From: Daejeonella lutea | GTDB taxonomy: Bacteria; Bacteroidota; Bacteroidia; Sphingobacteriales; Sphingobacteriaceae | DNA length: 64,000 bases | NCBI RefSeq assembly: GCF_900168015.1 | Contig: NZ_FUYR01000001.1 | Location: 1,238,943 to 1,302,942, forward strand | Reading direction: 5' to 3' | Part shown: one piece after another, positions 1-9,221 of the stretch | Numbering within the stretch: position 1 is the stretch's first letter | Layout of the letters: each line of letters opens with the position of its first letter | The notes under the pieces: model-generated | What the model saw: the letters and a program-made list of their open reading frames with translations, nothing else | The model's database searches: none | Told to the model about the DNA's origin: nothing | Program-made: the position numbers and the translations under genes

Positions 1-1160
1 GTAAATGCCACAATCGCCCATAGTTCCTCCTCGTTACCGAAAAAGGCCTCCTGAAATGCGAAGGCCAGGTAAAACACCGACCCCATTCCACGGATACCAA
101 AGAATGAGATCGCCAGCTTCTCCTTCACGTGTACATCCGATCCTGCCAGGCTCAGGAGAGCTGCACCTGGTCGGATGAGGAAAAGGAAAATAAAAGTAAA
201 CAGACACATCTGCCAGGTAAGCGGAGCGAGTATTCCGCCCACCAGTGCACCACCAAATAGAATCAGCAGCATAGCCACCAATAAGCGTTCAGTCTGATCA
301 GCAAAGGAATGAAGCTCATCGTGGTAATCATGTTTTTTATCAAAATGCCGTAAGGTGATTGAACTAATAAACACAGCGACAAACCCATACACATGAAGCA
401 ATTCAGACACACCATACACCATTAAGGTCAGTGAAATTGCCAGGAAACCATCCCTCGTTTTCAGAGCTGGGAATTTTGCAGAAACCTTAAATACCAGGTA
501 CCCTACCACCCTACCGAAAATATAGCCCACTGCGATGGCTGCTATAATTTTGTATATAAGGTGATACCCAAACCATGACAAAAGATTACCCTGTTCAATA
601 TCGCCCAGCCTGCTTACTGCAAATAAAATAGCTAGCCAGGTAAAGGGAAAAGCCATGCCATCATTCAGCCCCGCCTCCGCGGTCAGTGAAAACCTGGTTT
701 CAGATTTAATTCGCTCGTTCGGGGGACCGACCTGCACATCCGACGCTAAAACAGGATCAGTTGGTGCTAGTGCCGCTCCTAAAAGCAAAGCGGAACCAAT
801 GTTTAGGCTCAATAATGTGTAGCCGAGCAAAGCTGCAAAAGCAATGCAGATGATCATGGCAACAAAAATGAGCCGTAAGGGTGATGACCAGTTTTTCAAT
901 GAAAACGACCGGTCGATTTTAATGCCGGTGCCCATCAATGCAACTATTACAACTAATTCCGTCAGACGGATCGTGAGCTGACCATTAGTCATCACATCAG
1001 GTTTAGGAAGCAAGTTTGGAAAGAGTAAATAAATAATCACTCCGGCAGCCAGATAAATGATTGAGTAAGATATTCCTGTTATTCTGGAAATGGCAGGCAT
1101 CCATGCCATGCCGAATGCGGCCAGACCCACGAGGGATAATAACAGGAAATATTCATTCAT
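1..1160 (-). CDS. Cation:proton antiporter (CPA1/NhaP type), C-terminus cut by window edge
   Basis: The reading frame is open from ATG at 1158-1160 to the window edge, giving about 386 residues and no stop, so the gene is partial at its 3' end. The product is a very hydrophobic multi-span membrane protein. It contains the NhaP-like stretch ALAPTDPVLASDVQVGPP, whose TDP and SD positions match the ion-binding region of CPA1 exchangers, followed by LTAEAGLNDGMAFPF, where the ND pair is also typical. Known members exchange Na+ or K+ for H+ across the inner membrane for pH and salt homeostasis. Substrate specificity cannot be read from the sequence. A cytoplasmic C-terminal domain may lie beyond the window. 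Confidence 0.88.
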   Translation of the reverse strand, partial: MNEYFLLLSLVGLAAFGMAWMPAISRITGISYSIIYLAAGVIIYLLFPNLLPKPDVMTNGQLTIRLTELVVIVALMGTGIKIDRSFSLKNWSSPLRLIFVAMIICIAFAALLGYTLLSLNIGSALLLGAALAPTDPVLASDVQVGPPNERIKSETRFSLTAEAGLNDGMAFPFTWLAILFAVSRLGDIEQGNLLSWFGYHLIYKIIAAIAVGYIFGRVVGYLVFKVSAKFPALKTRDGFLAISLTLMVYGVSELLHVYGFVAVFISSITLRHFDKKHDYHDELHSFADQTERLLVAMLLILFGGALVGGILAPLTWQMCLFTFIFLFLIRPGAALLSLAGSDVHVKEKLAISFFGIRGMGSVFYLAFAFQEAFFGNEEELWAIVAF

Positions 1161-1300
1161 CGACCATCCATTGCAAGTACTATACCATAATAAATTCGCC
1201 TATTGAGAGAATAGTAAGTGATTAAGCGACAAGTTGCACAACCGTCGATCCTTTCACTGCCTGATGTACTGTTTCAAACCAGCCATCCAGTCATCCAAAC

Positions 1301-1333
1301 AAAAAAAGAGTGATCTTCCGACCACTCTTTTTC
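1301..1333 (-). terminator. Rho-independent terminator after the DUF3606 gene
   Basis: An inverted repeat with 8-bp arms (AAAGAGTG and CACTCTTT) and a 10-nt loop has a T-run on the minus-strand side. It lies about 28 bp downstream of the small gene ending at 1361. The plus-strand side is also T-rich, so it could act in both directions. Confidence 0.7.
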
Positions 1334-1360
1334 AGTTTGTTAACCACTAACAAATAAAAT

Positions 1361-1537
1361 TTACTTTTTCAGATAAGCTTCAACAGCCTCCCGGGTATTT
1401 CCTACTGCCTGTATTGCTTCTCTGATCTGCTCCCGCGAAACTCCATGCTTCTGAGCAACATAATCTAATTCATAATCTGAATTCCCGTCAATCTGTGCCC
1501 TATCGCGGCCATCCTGAACATTTTTATCGTCTGCCAT
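1361..1537 (-). CDS. DUF3606 domain small protein
   Basis: A 58-residue ORF runs from ATG at 1535-1537 to TAA at 1361-1363. It begins MADDKNVQDGRDRAQID and continues with an acidic helix and the segment VSREQIREAIQAVGNTREAVEAYL. This pattern matches the DUF3606 family of small acidic proteins found next to stress genes in many Bacteroidota and Proteobacteria. The molecular function is unknown; the C-terminal helices look like a small helix-turn-helix or UBA-like bundle. It stands alone and has its own terminator. The identification rests on recall of the family pattern. Confidence 0.75.
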   Translation of the reverse strand: MADDKNVQDGRDRAQIDGNSDYELDYVAQKHGVSREQIREAIQAVGNTREAVEAYLKK

Positions 1538-1690
1538 TTTTGTTTGGTTTTAGTTTAGTACATGTAATGGCAACATCGTTCAGGCGGGGATTGTTTGAAG
1601 AATTATTGTAAAGAGTTTTCCCTGGTTTGATCCCGGGTCCTCAGAGGGAACGAAGGTCGTGGAGGTCCTTCCTCACATGAAATCATAACC

Positions 1691-2767
1691 TCATTTCCCA
1701 ATCACCTTTTTCACCTCCTCACCAATAGCCTCCGCTAACCTCATAAATCCCACATCTGTTAAGTGAGTCCCATCAATCGTGGCCTCATGATCATTGCCAA
1801 TCAGGTCTTTTGAAAAAATATAATGGAGGTTCTTATCACTATCTCCCATGGCCCGCTGATAAGCATTCCGGAATTCCATATTTTGCTGCGTGGTTCGCGC
1901 TCCTATCTGCGAATCCCAGTTACCCGTCTCCCGGAAAATACTCTCAACCATAATTATCGGTGTATTGGGTCTCAGCGTACGTAGCTTCTTAACGAATCCG
2001 TATGCCCGGTCTTTGATCATTTGCGGCGAGGGGTTTGCTACGCAGTCCAGGATATAAACGTCAGCTGGAATCTTTGCCAAAACATCAACAATCTCTGTTT
2101 CCATGGTTCCGCTTCCGCTGAAACCCAGATTGATCACTTCAATATTCTGACTTCTGGCCATAATAGACGGGTAAGCCATTCCCGGGCGTGATGCAGATGC
2201 TCCCTGGGTAATGCTCGAGCCGTAGATGACTACCCGTTTCTGGTTGGCTGGAGGAGCAGACTTGTTAATAGTGGCATTAGTGGGCACTCCTACCCCCACC
2301 TCACTGATCTCAGTATACAAGGGTAGGTAGAGGCGGTAATCACGCATCTGACCATCGAGGTTTTTAACCAGCACGGCCGAGTTATTAAGTCCTGTAGGGC
2401 GGGCAGATGCTACGTACGACCATTTCCCATCTTTCAAGCCGTACAAGTCAAGACCATTTACAGCCAGTGGTGTCATGTTCCACTGATCAAGCCAGCGAGC
2501 CAGGCGCCACTGCAGGCTTATGGTCTTCGCATCAGTAGTAAAGGAGATACTCAGCCCAGCGGAATTCGTGGCAAGCTCTTTTACACGCGGGATGAGCAAC
2601 TTCCTGTCAGAGGAATCCAGCCTGTGGTAATTTTGATTCGAGTTAAAGGCTCTCCCACTCAGTTTAAGTTCGTGACCGTCAACGAATTTTAATGCGAGAG
2701 AATCCTGCGCAAAAGAAGCTGAAGCTGCTTGAAACATGAATAGCATCAGGCTGATATAATTTTTCAT
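1691..2767 (-). CDS. Secreted SGNH/GDSL-family hydrolase
   Basis: About 358 residues from the preferred ATG at 2765-2767. A start at 2833 would add 22 residues in front of an obvious signal peptide (MKNYISLMLFMFQAASASFAQ), so it is rejected. An N-terminal beta-rich region of about 150 residues precedes an SGNH fold. That fold has block I GSSITQG with the nucleophile serine, a GFSGSG block, and a C-terminal DGTHLTDVGF carrying the Asp-x-x-His dyad. Such proteins are exported esterases that often remove acyl groups from carbohydrates. It is the last gene of the minus-strand fecR-susC-susD-phosphodiesterase series, so it probably acts in the periplasm or at the surface on the SusCD substrate. 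Substrate unknown. Confidence 0.85.
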   Translation of the reverse strand: MKNYISLMLFMFQAASASFAQDSLALKFVDGHELKLSGRAFNSNQNYHRLDSSDRKLLIPRVKELATNSAGLSISFTTDAKTISLQWRLARWLDQWNMTPLAVNGLDLYGLKDGKWSYVASARPTGLNNSAVLVKNLDGQMRDYRLYLPLYTEISEVGVGVPTNATINKSAPPANQKRVVIYGSSITQGASASRPGMAYPSIMARSQNIEVINLGFSGSGTMETEIVDVLAKIPADVYILDCVANPSPQMIKDRAYGFVKKLRTLRPNTPIIMVESIFRETGNWDSQIGARTTQQNMEFRNAYQRAMGDSDKNLHYIFSKDLIGNDHEATIDGTHLTDVGFMRLAEAIGEEVKKVIGK

Positions 2768-2837
2768 AATGTATAAGGTTGAATGTATGTTGCGGGAAGC
2801 TCCATAACAGAGCCTCCCTGCCCAACATAACACAAAA

Positions 2838-3722
2838 TTATTTAGTAGAAAGTTCCATAAAGACCGGGTAATGGTCTGAATACTTGTCCGTAAAACTGTC
2901 CATTACCACCTTTGCAGAATGAACCTGGTTTTTCAAATCGCGACTCACAAAAATAAAGTCGATTCGCGAGGTGATATCTGTACCTGTTTTTGGCTCGAAG
3001 GCTTTCGGATGCACTGTTTTCACAAAGTCTTTCCGAATCAGACGCAAGCCATCTAAAAAGCCAGCAGCCAGAACATGGGAGATGACCTGATAATCGATCT
3101 GACCATTATCCAGCTTCTTTCTTGGCGGATAGTTCTTTTCATAGTTCTTCAGATTCTGAATGATCCGGCCATCTTTGTAGTTCAACGAATCCTGAGGGGA
3201 CAATGAATTGAAATCGCCCATCAGAATCCATTTGTTCGTTGCAGCACTACTTGCTACCTGAGCCAAAACAACCGCTATTTCTTCCCGCGCCTTCCTGTAA
3301 TCAAACGGTGTGAGGTGCAGAACACCAACAGAATATCCCCGGATGTTCGCCTGGATCATTCCCCTATCCATATTATCCGTCACCTTCTGCACATTTGTTA
3401 TCGGGAATTTCGAAGTCAGGGCAACAGGGTACTTCTCCCCTTCGATCAATAATACGGCATAGGGGTGGCCATAACCCCGGGCCAGCTCTTCAAGGCTGGC
3501 CTGGGTGAAATCAGTTACTTCCTGCATGGCAATAATATCCGGGTCGAGTTCTTTGATCCAGGCCGTGAATTTCGGCTTGCCGGCAGCTGAATCAAGTCGC
3601 ATACCCTGCAGAATATTATAGGTCAGCAGGCGTAAAGGGCGCTCCTGTGCGGACAAGCTACCCTGCAAACCAATCATTACGAACAATACCAAAAAGTATC
3701 TCTTCACTACGCTCCTTACCAT
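2838..3722 (-). CDS. Exported endonuclease/exonuclease/phosphatase (EEP) family enzyme
   Basis: 294 residues. A short basic start and hydrophobic stretch ending LQGSLSAQ form a signal peptide. The EEP metal and catalytic motifs are all present in order: TYNILQG (Asn), MQEV (Glu), GDFNSLSP (Asp/Asn) and a C-terminal SDHYPVF (Asp-His). The family hydrolyses phosphodiester or phosphomonoester bonds with Mg2+; members include DNases, sphingomyelinases and inositol phosphatases. Its start overlaps the end of susD by 7 bp, so the two are translationally coupled. Export plus coupling to SusCD suggests a role in nutrient breakdown rather than DNA repair. Substrate not decidable from sequence. Confidence 0.87.
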   Translation of the reverse strand: MVRSVVKRYFLVLFVMIGLQGSLSAQERPLRLLTYNILQGMRLDSAAGKPKFTAWIKELDPDIIAMQEVTDFTQASLEELARGYGHPYAVLLIEGEKYPVALTSKFPITNVQKVTDNMDRGMIQANIRGYSVGVLHLTPFDYRKAREEIAVVLAQVASSAATNKWILMGDFNSLSPQDSLNYKDGRIIQNLKNYEKNYPPRKKLDNGQIDYQVISHVLAAGFLDGLRLIRKDFVKTVHPKAFEPKTGTDITSRIDFIFVSRDLKNQVHSAKVVMDSFTDKYSDHYPVFMELSTK

Positions 3723-5455
3723 CCCGGATTTTGAACCAGGTTTTTATTCAGGGCTAGTTCCTGCACCGGAATCGGATAGTAATAGTCCTTAGTTTCGTTG
3801 AAAGTCCTTGGAGTGGTTACCAATGGGTTAAAATTACCTGATGTGGTATTAGTCAGCCGTTTTTGGTTAACGTTGATAATGCTGGACGTTCCGGCTGGCG
3901 CACCGGTTGCAACACCGGTATGCAGGAACACATCCGCCTTTCCATCATTATTAAAGTCGTGAGAACCCAGGCCCGAAAAGTAAATGCCGACCATTGGTTT
4001 TTCCAGCTTTTTACCTTCCTTCCAGCGCATCAGATCATCCCACCGCAATCCCTCATTAAACATTTCAATTCGTCGCTCGCGGCGGATCTCCAGGATCACT
4101 CCTTTGTTGGCTCCGGCATCTACATTCGGATAGAATGACGCCAGGAAAGCATCCGGCGCTGCATTCGCTGCCGTAAGAATCAGATTTGGCATACCCACCC
4201 GCTCACGAAGCTTATTGATGGATTTGTCCAGGTCTGCCTGTGTTAATGTCCCAAGTTCGGCTTTGGCCTCTGCAAATATCAGCAAGGCTTCTGCTAATCT
4301 GAATATGATCACATCATTATAAGAGCTTGTCGGCCCCCACTGATCACGGGTTGTTAGGCCTTTGATAATTCGATAACCCGTGGTGGTAATATTCAGATTT
4401 ACCGCCTCCCGCGCAGTTTCTCCGTACGGGGCATAATCTGGTCCCGGAGTAGTTTGGTAAAGGCGCGGATCACGGTTTTGCATCTCTTCGTAGAAACCTT
4501 TTGTCTGATAATTTGCCTGATTGGTAAATTTAGAACCATCCTTCATCAGATAACTATCAATCATGTCTTTGGGTATTCCATATACACCTGCAGTTGGCGC
4601 TGTCATCAGGTAACTTAGACCGTGCCGACCGAATGTTGGATTGTAATCGCGGGCAAGTATGGTTTCAGTAGGTTCCTGATCTGAGCGTGCAAACAGATCG
4701 CGGTAAGCCACATTAACTCCACCAGCAGTATATAATTTATATGCACCACTTGTAATAAGCTCTTCTGAAGCAGCCGCAGCTTCTTTCAGGAACGCATCGT
4801 GGTCACCAAGTTTATGGTACTTTCTAAAAGTTCCTTCAAAAAGGCAGATCCTGGCTTTCAGCAGCAATGCAGTATGCTTCGTGATCCGGTTAAGCTGTAC
4901 TTCTTTGGGGATGTTCGCAATCGCATAATTTATGTCTTCAAGCACCTGGGCCATTACAACCTTACGCGAATCCCTTGCCTTATACAGATCAGGATCTTCA
5001 GCTTCAAGCACTTTCGTATATAAAGGCACATCTCCAAAGGTCTTTACCCTATCATAATAGAAATAAGCCCGGAAGAATCGTGCAATGCCGCTGAACTTAG
5101 CTTTTGCAGCGGCATCCTTGCACTTTTCGTAATTCGCCAGAAAGTAGTTTATGGAACGCAGATCGTCCCAGATCCATTTTGTTCCAGTACGGGAGGCGGG
5201 CAGCACCCTCGTTCCCTTTACCCGGTCGGCCACGGTAAGAGCTATCGCATTATCGGTTGACGTATCATCAACATATAAATTGAAATCCGGCAGCATATCA
5301 TAGAACTTGTTCGTGTACACTTCCAGGTCTGTCGCGGTGTTAAAAAATACTGCAGCATCTATTTTATCAACTGGGGTGGTATCCAGCGCATCCTTCTGAC
5401 ATCCGGCAAAGGAAACCAGCAGGAGGATTATTAAGGATATATATCGGGTTTTCAT
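3716..5455 (-). CDS. RagB/SusD family nutrient-uptake outer-membrane lipoprotein
   Basis: 579 residues. The N-terminus MKTRYISLIILLLVSFAGC has a lipobox with Cys19, so the protein is lipid-anchored, by family at the outer-membrane surface. The SusD pattern is clear: DKIDAAVFFNTATDLEVY near the start, the TPR-like core with FFRAYFYYDRVKTFGDVPLY, and the C-terminal ILEIRRERRIEMFNEGLRWDDLMRWK. SusD proteins form the lid over the SusC channel and capture oligomers. It lies 20 bp downstream of susC and overlaps the phosphodiesterase gene. The ligand cannot be read from sequence, but the neighbouring enzymes point to a phosphodiester- or ester-containing polymer. Confidence 0.95.
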   Translation of the reverse strand: MKTRYISLIILLLVSFAGCQKDALDTTPVDKIDAAVFFNTATDLEVYTNKFYDMLPDFNLYVDDTSTDNAIALTVADRVKGTRVLPASRTGTKWIWDDLRSINYFLANYEKCKDAAAKAKFSGIARFFRAYFYYDRVKTFGDVPLYTKVLEAEDPDLYKARDSRKVVMAQVLEDINYAIANIPKEVQLNRITKHTALLLKARICLFEGTFRKYHKLGDHDAFLKEAAAASEELITSGAYKLYTAGGVNVAYRDLFARSDQEPTETILARDYNPTFGRHGLSYLMTAPTAGVYGIPKDMIDSYLMKDGSKFTNQANYQTKGFYEEMQNRDPRLYQTTPGPDYAPYGETAREAVNLNITTTGYRIIKGLTTRDQWGPTSSYNDVIIFRLAEALLIFAEAKAELGTLTQADLDKSINKLRERVGMPNLILTAANAAPDAFLASFYPNVDAGANKGVILEIRRERRIEMFNEGLRWDDLMRWKEGKKLEKPMVGIYFSGLGSHDFNNDGKADVFLHTGVATGAPAGTSSIINVNQKRLTNTTSGNFNPLVTTPRTFNETKDYYYPIPVQELALNKNLVQNPGW

Positions 5456-5475
5456 TGTATCTAATTTTGAATGAA

Positions 5476-8400
5476 TTATAAAGTCAGGTTAATTCCCAGT
5501 GAGTAAGATTTTCCAATCGGATAATCTTCTGCGCGTGCTCTTGAAACCTGGTTACCCGGATTTGAATAGTTTATCCCTGCACCAGCCATCTCCGGATCGA
5601 TGTATTTGGTCAGTCCGCCGAAACTCCAGGTGAAGATATTTTCACCGCTGAAATAAACTCTCAGACGATTGATCTTTGCCCGTTGAGTCAGCTTTTCAGG
5701 GAATGTATAACCGAAGGTCAGATTCTTCACCCTCATAAAGCCTACATTCATTAGGTAGTAATCATTTACCTCGCCCAGCGATCGTAAAGCCCCAAGGGCA
5801 GCATAGCCCCTGGCGATTTGAGGATAAGGTGCCGATGGATTTTCCGGCGTCCAGGCATTGGTCACCAGGTCTTTCCGGATAAAGGATAAATAAGGCCTTT
5901 CATAAGGACCCCAGAATATATCTCCTGTCGCATACCAATCTTGTTTTGCAACGCCGGTCCCTGCTACCGAAAAATCGAACGATTTCCAGTCGGCATTCAG
6001 GTTAAATCCGAAAGGGAACTTCGGCATGGCATTTCCAATCTCCGCCAGGTCGCCATGATCTGCAAGGGTATTCTTGCCCTTGTTAATTGCACCATCGCCG
6101 TTAAGATCCAGGTATTTGATGTCTCCTGCACGCAACCCTTTCCACTGACTGTTTTGAACGATGTTAAGCTCATAGTTATAGACCTGTCCGAGGGAAGCAC
6201 TTGGATTAGTGAACTTGTTTTGGTAAGCCATGGCCTCGGCATCCGACTTAAATTGGCCATCAATTTTATATCCGTAAATTGTTCCAAGCTTCTGCCCTTC
6301 CCAATACGTACTCATCAGGCCATTCGGGTTCGGGTATTTTGTAATCACGCCTTCAAAGTTGTACACACTTGCCGAAGCACGCATACGTAGCGGCTTGCCT
6401 CCCAGCATGATCCTGCTGTTAACGCCAAGACTAAATTCGAAGCCACGATTACGAAGACTGGCAATATTCTCCTTTGGCTCAGACGCGCCGAATACTCCCG
6501 GTAAAGGCTCGCCCGGCAGGTACATATTTTCGATGTTCTTCTCAAACCAATCGAAAGAAGCCGTGATCTTATCGTCCAGGAAACCCAGGTCAGCACCAAT
6601 GTCAAGTGTTTTGGAATTTTCCCAGCTTACTACTTTCGGTAATGGTAAGGGTGCCCCAACAAAGTTTGTTTTATTAGAATTGTTCAGCCAAACAGTCTGC
6701 CCGGTAGCCAGGATTTGCGAGAAGGTATTATCAGCAATATTCTGGTTACCCAACTTCCCGTAGGATGCCCGTAATTTTAATGAGCTGACATATTTCTCAA
6801 GTGGTTTATAAAAGTTTTCCTTACTAACTACCCAGCCTGCAGAAACAGAAGGGAAAAATCCCCAGCGGCTGATCTCAGGAAATTTAGAGGAGCCGTCATA
6901 ACGGGCATTCACTTCCAGTAAATATTTATTCTTGAAATCGTAATTAAACCTGCTGAAATAGCCCTGAATTGCCCATAAGGCGCCGGAACCGGTAGCTCTC
7001 AGCAGCTGTGTTCCCAAATTCAAGCTCGAGAGGTTATTAACCAGCAATTCTCCCTGCTCCGCGAGAAGGTTATTCGATTTAAAATCTTCCTGGTTATAAC
7101 CAGCCAAAAATTTAATGTTATGGTTCTGGTTAAACAGACTTTTCGAATAGGTGCCGTAAACATTCAACGCGTTATAATTACTCTTATCCCGGCGTTCGGT
7201 AAGGCGGTTCAATCCACCTACCAAAGGAGTGATGCGTTCTGTACTCAGGTAATCGTATTGATTAAGTCGTGTAGTCAGATTATTATAATTAAACGTATTG
7301 CTGTACTCAATATTAAATTGGAGTCCGGTAAGCGGATTGATACGGGCACTAAGGGTATTAATTAATTGCTCCGACGAACCACTGACATAATTAGAGGCAT
7401 CTCTCAAAGCACCCTGTGCACCGCTTCCAAAGAAATCGAACGATTTGCCGTCAATTTCAGCGGGATAAAATGGAAACAGGAAATACCATGTTGTATTACT
7501 GAAAATGCCGCCATAACCTGTACGACCGCCACCATATTCTATATTATCATCTGTGCTCACCTGGATATTATCAGAGATTTGCAGCCAGTCGGTAGCTTTA
7601 AAGTTCAGATTTCCTTTCAGGTTATACTTGGTAAGATCGGCATCAACAATGTTTTGTATCGACGTGCTTTTATAAGCTCTTCCGGATAGATACCCTTGAA
7701 TCTTGTCATTACCACCGGAGATGGAAAGGTTATGTGTCTGCGTAGGCTGCCATTTTCTAAAAAGATAGCTGTACCAGTCGGTTTTGTCGTAGAACTTATA
7801 TGTCCCGTTAGGCTGCAGCTCGCGGTAGGGTGCTATCTCGCCGGCACTAACCTTGCGGATCTGCTCGTAGTCAGCGTCATTATATCCTGTATAGGTCGTT
7901 GCATTATATCCGTATAAAGCAGCATCTACGGTTTTGCCGTACAGGTAGGGGTCCGAAATGTAATCGGTACGGTTTGTTGGCGTTGTCTGTCCAAAATTAT
8001 TGATATAGTTAACCGTAAGCTTGCCCTCTTTTCCCTTTTTGGTGGTAACCAGGATAACCCCAAAGGCTCCACGTGCGCCATAAATGGCGGATGAGGCTGC
8101 ATCTTTAAGGATGGTCACCGATTCGACATCCAGCGGGTTGACCCGGTCTATATTTCCCTGAATCCCGTCGATCAGTACCAGGGGTGAACCACCGTTTATC
8201 GAGTTAAAACCACGAATGTTAATCTCAGGTGCATCACCCGGGTTACCGTTATTCGATTGAATGTTCAGACCAGGAAGAGCGCCCTGCAGGGAAGTGATGA
8301 TATTCGGTGTCGGCCTTACCTGCAGGTCATCACCGCTAATCTGGGAAACCGCACCGGTAAGATTTTCTTTCTTCTGGGTACCATAACCCACAACCACCAC

Positions 8401-9090
8401 AGCACTCAATTCAAGCAGGTCTTCCTTTAATACGACATTGATATAAGTACTTCGCGAAACTGGCAGCTCCTGACTTACGAAACCAGTATAACTAATCACC
8501 AGAATAGCGTCCGTGGGCACGTCTTTTAAATTAAACTCCCCATTAACATCAGTGCTCATGGCCTGGGTAGTGCCCTTAACCTTTACTGCAGCGCCCGGAA
8601 GTGGCAGCCCCTTCTCGTCAGTAACCTTCCCTTTGATGTCAGCCAACTTCTCAACCTCATTTGCAAACACCAGATCAACACTCCTGCTAACCACTACCGA
8701 ATTATTTCTGGTGGAGAAGCTAAAGTTATTACCGGGATAGAACTTTTGAAAAACCTCGGCCATCGTCGCATTCCGGAAGTTGACATCCAGCGAAGGTGCT
8801 TTAGTTATTAGTTCACCATCACAAAGCACATTCATCCCTGTTTGCTGCGTTACCGCTGTGAGAACATCCTCGAGTGATGTGTTTTTCTCTCTTATCGTTA
8901 CCCGTTGCGCAAAGCCATTGGCATTAACCTGCAGCAGGAGAAAAGTTGAGAAAATGATTATCAGATTGATCCGCATAATGACCTGTCTTTTGTTAGTCTT
9001 TAAAGACTGTATTAATGTGTTTCCGGAGAACAGCAAAAAGCGTTGCAGACCAGCAGCATGCTGCCCCGCCCGGGAAGTATAAAATTTCAT
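5476..9090 (-). CDS. SusC/RagA-type TonB-linked outer-membrane transporter with STN domain
   Basis: 1204 residues from ATG at 9090; a second plausible start is ATG at 8974-8976 (residue 39), just before the hydrophobic export signal MRINLIIIFSTFLLLQ. Order: signal, STN domain (about 62-135), carboxypeptidase-D regulatory-like domain (about 152-236), SusC signature VVVGYGTQKKENLTGAV, plug, then a 22-strand barrel ending in LGINLTL. The STN domain is the part that signals through FecR to an ECF sigma factor, and both partners are encoded immediately upstream. It imports oligomers using TonB energy together with the adjacent SusD. Confidence 0.95.
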   Translation of the reverse strand: MKFYTSRAGQHAAGLQRFLLFSGNTLIQSLKTNKRQVIMRINLIIIFSTFLLLQVNANGFAQRVTIREKNTSLEDVLTAVTQQTGMNVLCDGELITKAPSLDVNFRNATMAEVFQKFYPGNNFSFSTRNNSVVVSRSVDLVFANEVEKLADIKGKVTDEKGLPLPGAAVKVKGTTQAMSTDVNGEFNLKDVPTDAILVISYTGFVSQELPVSRSTYINVVLKEDLLELSAVVVVGYGTQKKENLTGAVSQISGDDLQVRPTPNIITSLQGALPGLNIQSNNGNPGDAPEINIRGFNSINGGSPLVLIDGIQGNIDRVNPLDVESVTILKDAASSAIYGARGAFGVILVTTKKGKEGKLTVNYINNFGQTTPTNRTDYISDPYLYGKTVDAALYGYNATTYTGYNDADYEQIRKVSAGEIAPYRELQPNGTYKFYDKTDWYSYLFRKWQPTQTHNLSISGGNDKIQGYLSGRAYKSTSIQNIVDADLTKYNLKGNLNFKATDWLQISDNIQVSTDDNIEYGGGRTGYGGIFSNTTWYFLFPFYPAEIDGKSFDFFGSGAQGALRDASNYVSGSSEQLINTLSARINPLTGLQFNIEYSNTFNYNNLTTRLNQYDYLSTERITPLVGGLNRLTERRDKSNYNALNVYGTYSKSLFNQNHNIKFLAGYNQEDFKSNNLLAEQGELLVNNLSSLNLGTQLLRATGSGALWAIQGYFSRFNYDFKNKYLLEVNARYDGSSKFPEISRWGFFPSVSAGWVVSKENFYKPLEKYVSSLKLRASYGKLGNQNIADNTFSQILATGQTVWLNNSNKTNFVGAPLPLPKVVSWENSKTLDIGADLGFLDDKITASFDWFEKNIENMYLPGEPLPGVFGASEPKENIASLRNRGFEFSLGVNSRIMLGGKPLRMRASASVYNFEGVITKYPNPNGLMSTYWEGQKLGTIYGYKIDGQFKSDAEAMAYQNKFTNPSASLGQVYNYELNIVQNSQWKGLRAGDIKYLDLNGDGAINKGKNTLADHGDLAEIGNAMPKFPFGFNLNADWKSFDFSVAGTGVAKQDWYATGDIFWGPYERPYLSFIRKDLVTNAWTPENPSAPYPQIARGYAALGALRSLGEVNDYYLMNVGFMRVKNLTFGYTFPEKLTQRAKINRLRVYFSGENIFTWSFGGLTKYIDPEMAGAGINYSNPGNQVSRARAEDYPIGKSYSLGINLTL

Positions 9091-9136
9091 ACCTTTGATT
9101 GGTTTGGGTTATTACTTATGTTAGAGCATCAAGTTT

Positions 9137-9152
9137 TTCCGCTTCGGCGGAA
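9137..9152. promoter_or_regulatory. Hairpin in the susC leader
   Basis: A perfect 6-bp stem (TTCCGC / GCGGAA) closes a 4-nt loop, TTCG on the plus strand and CGAA on the minus strand. A second weaker inverted repeat (CCAGG / CCTGG) lies just 5' in the minus-strand leader. Both sit in the 131-bp gap between fecR and susC. No T-run follows on the minus strand, so it does not look like a terminator; it may stabilise or tune the susC transcript. Function inferred. Confidence 0.35.
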
Positions 9153-9221
9153 GCAGATCCAAATTTTGCCAGGGGTGGTCGAAACACTCCTGGTATTTTT
9201 TTTGGATTAGATTATGTAGAA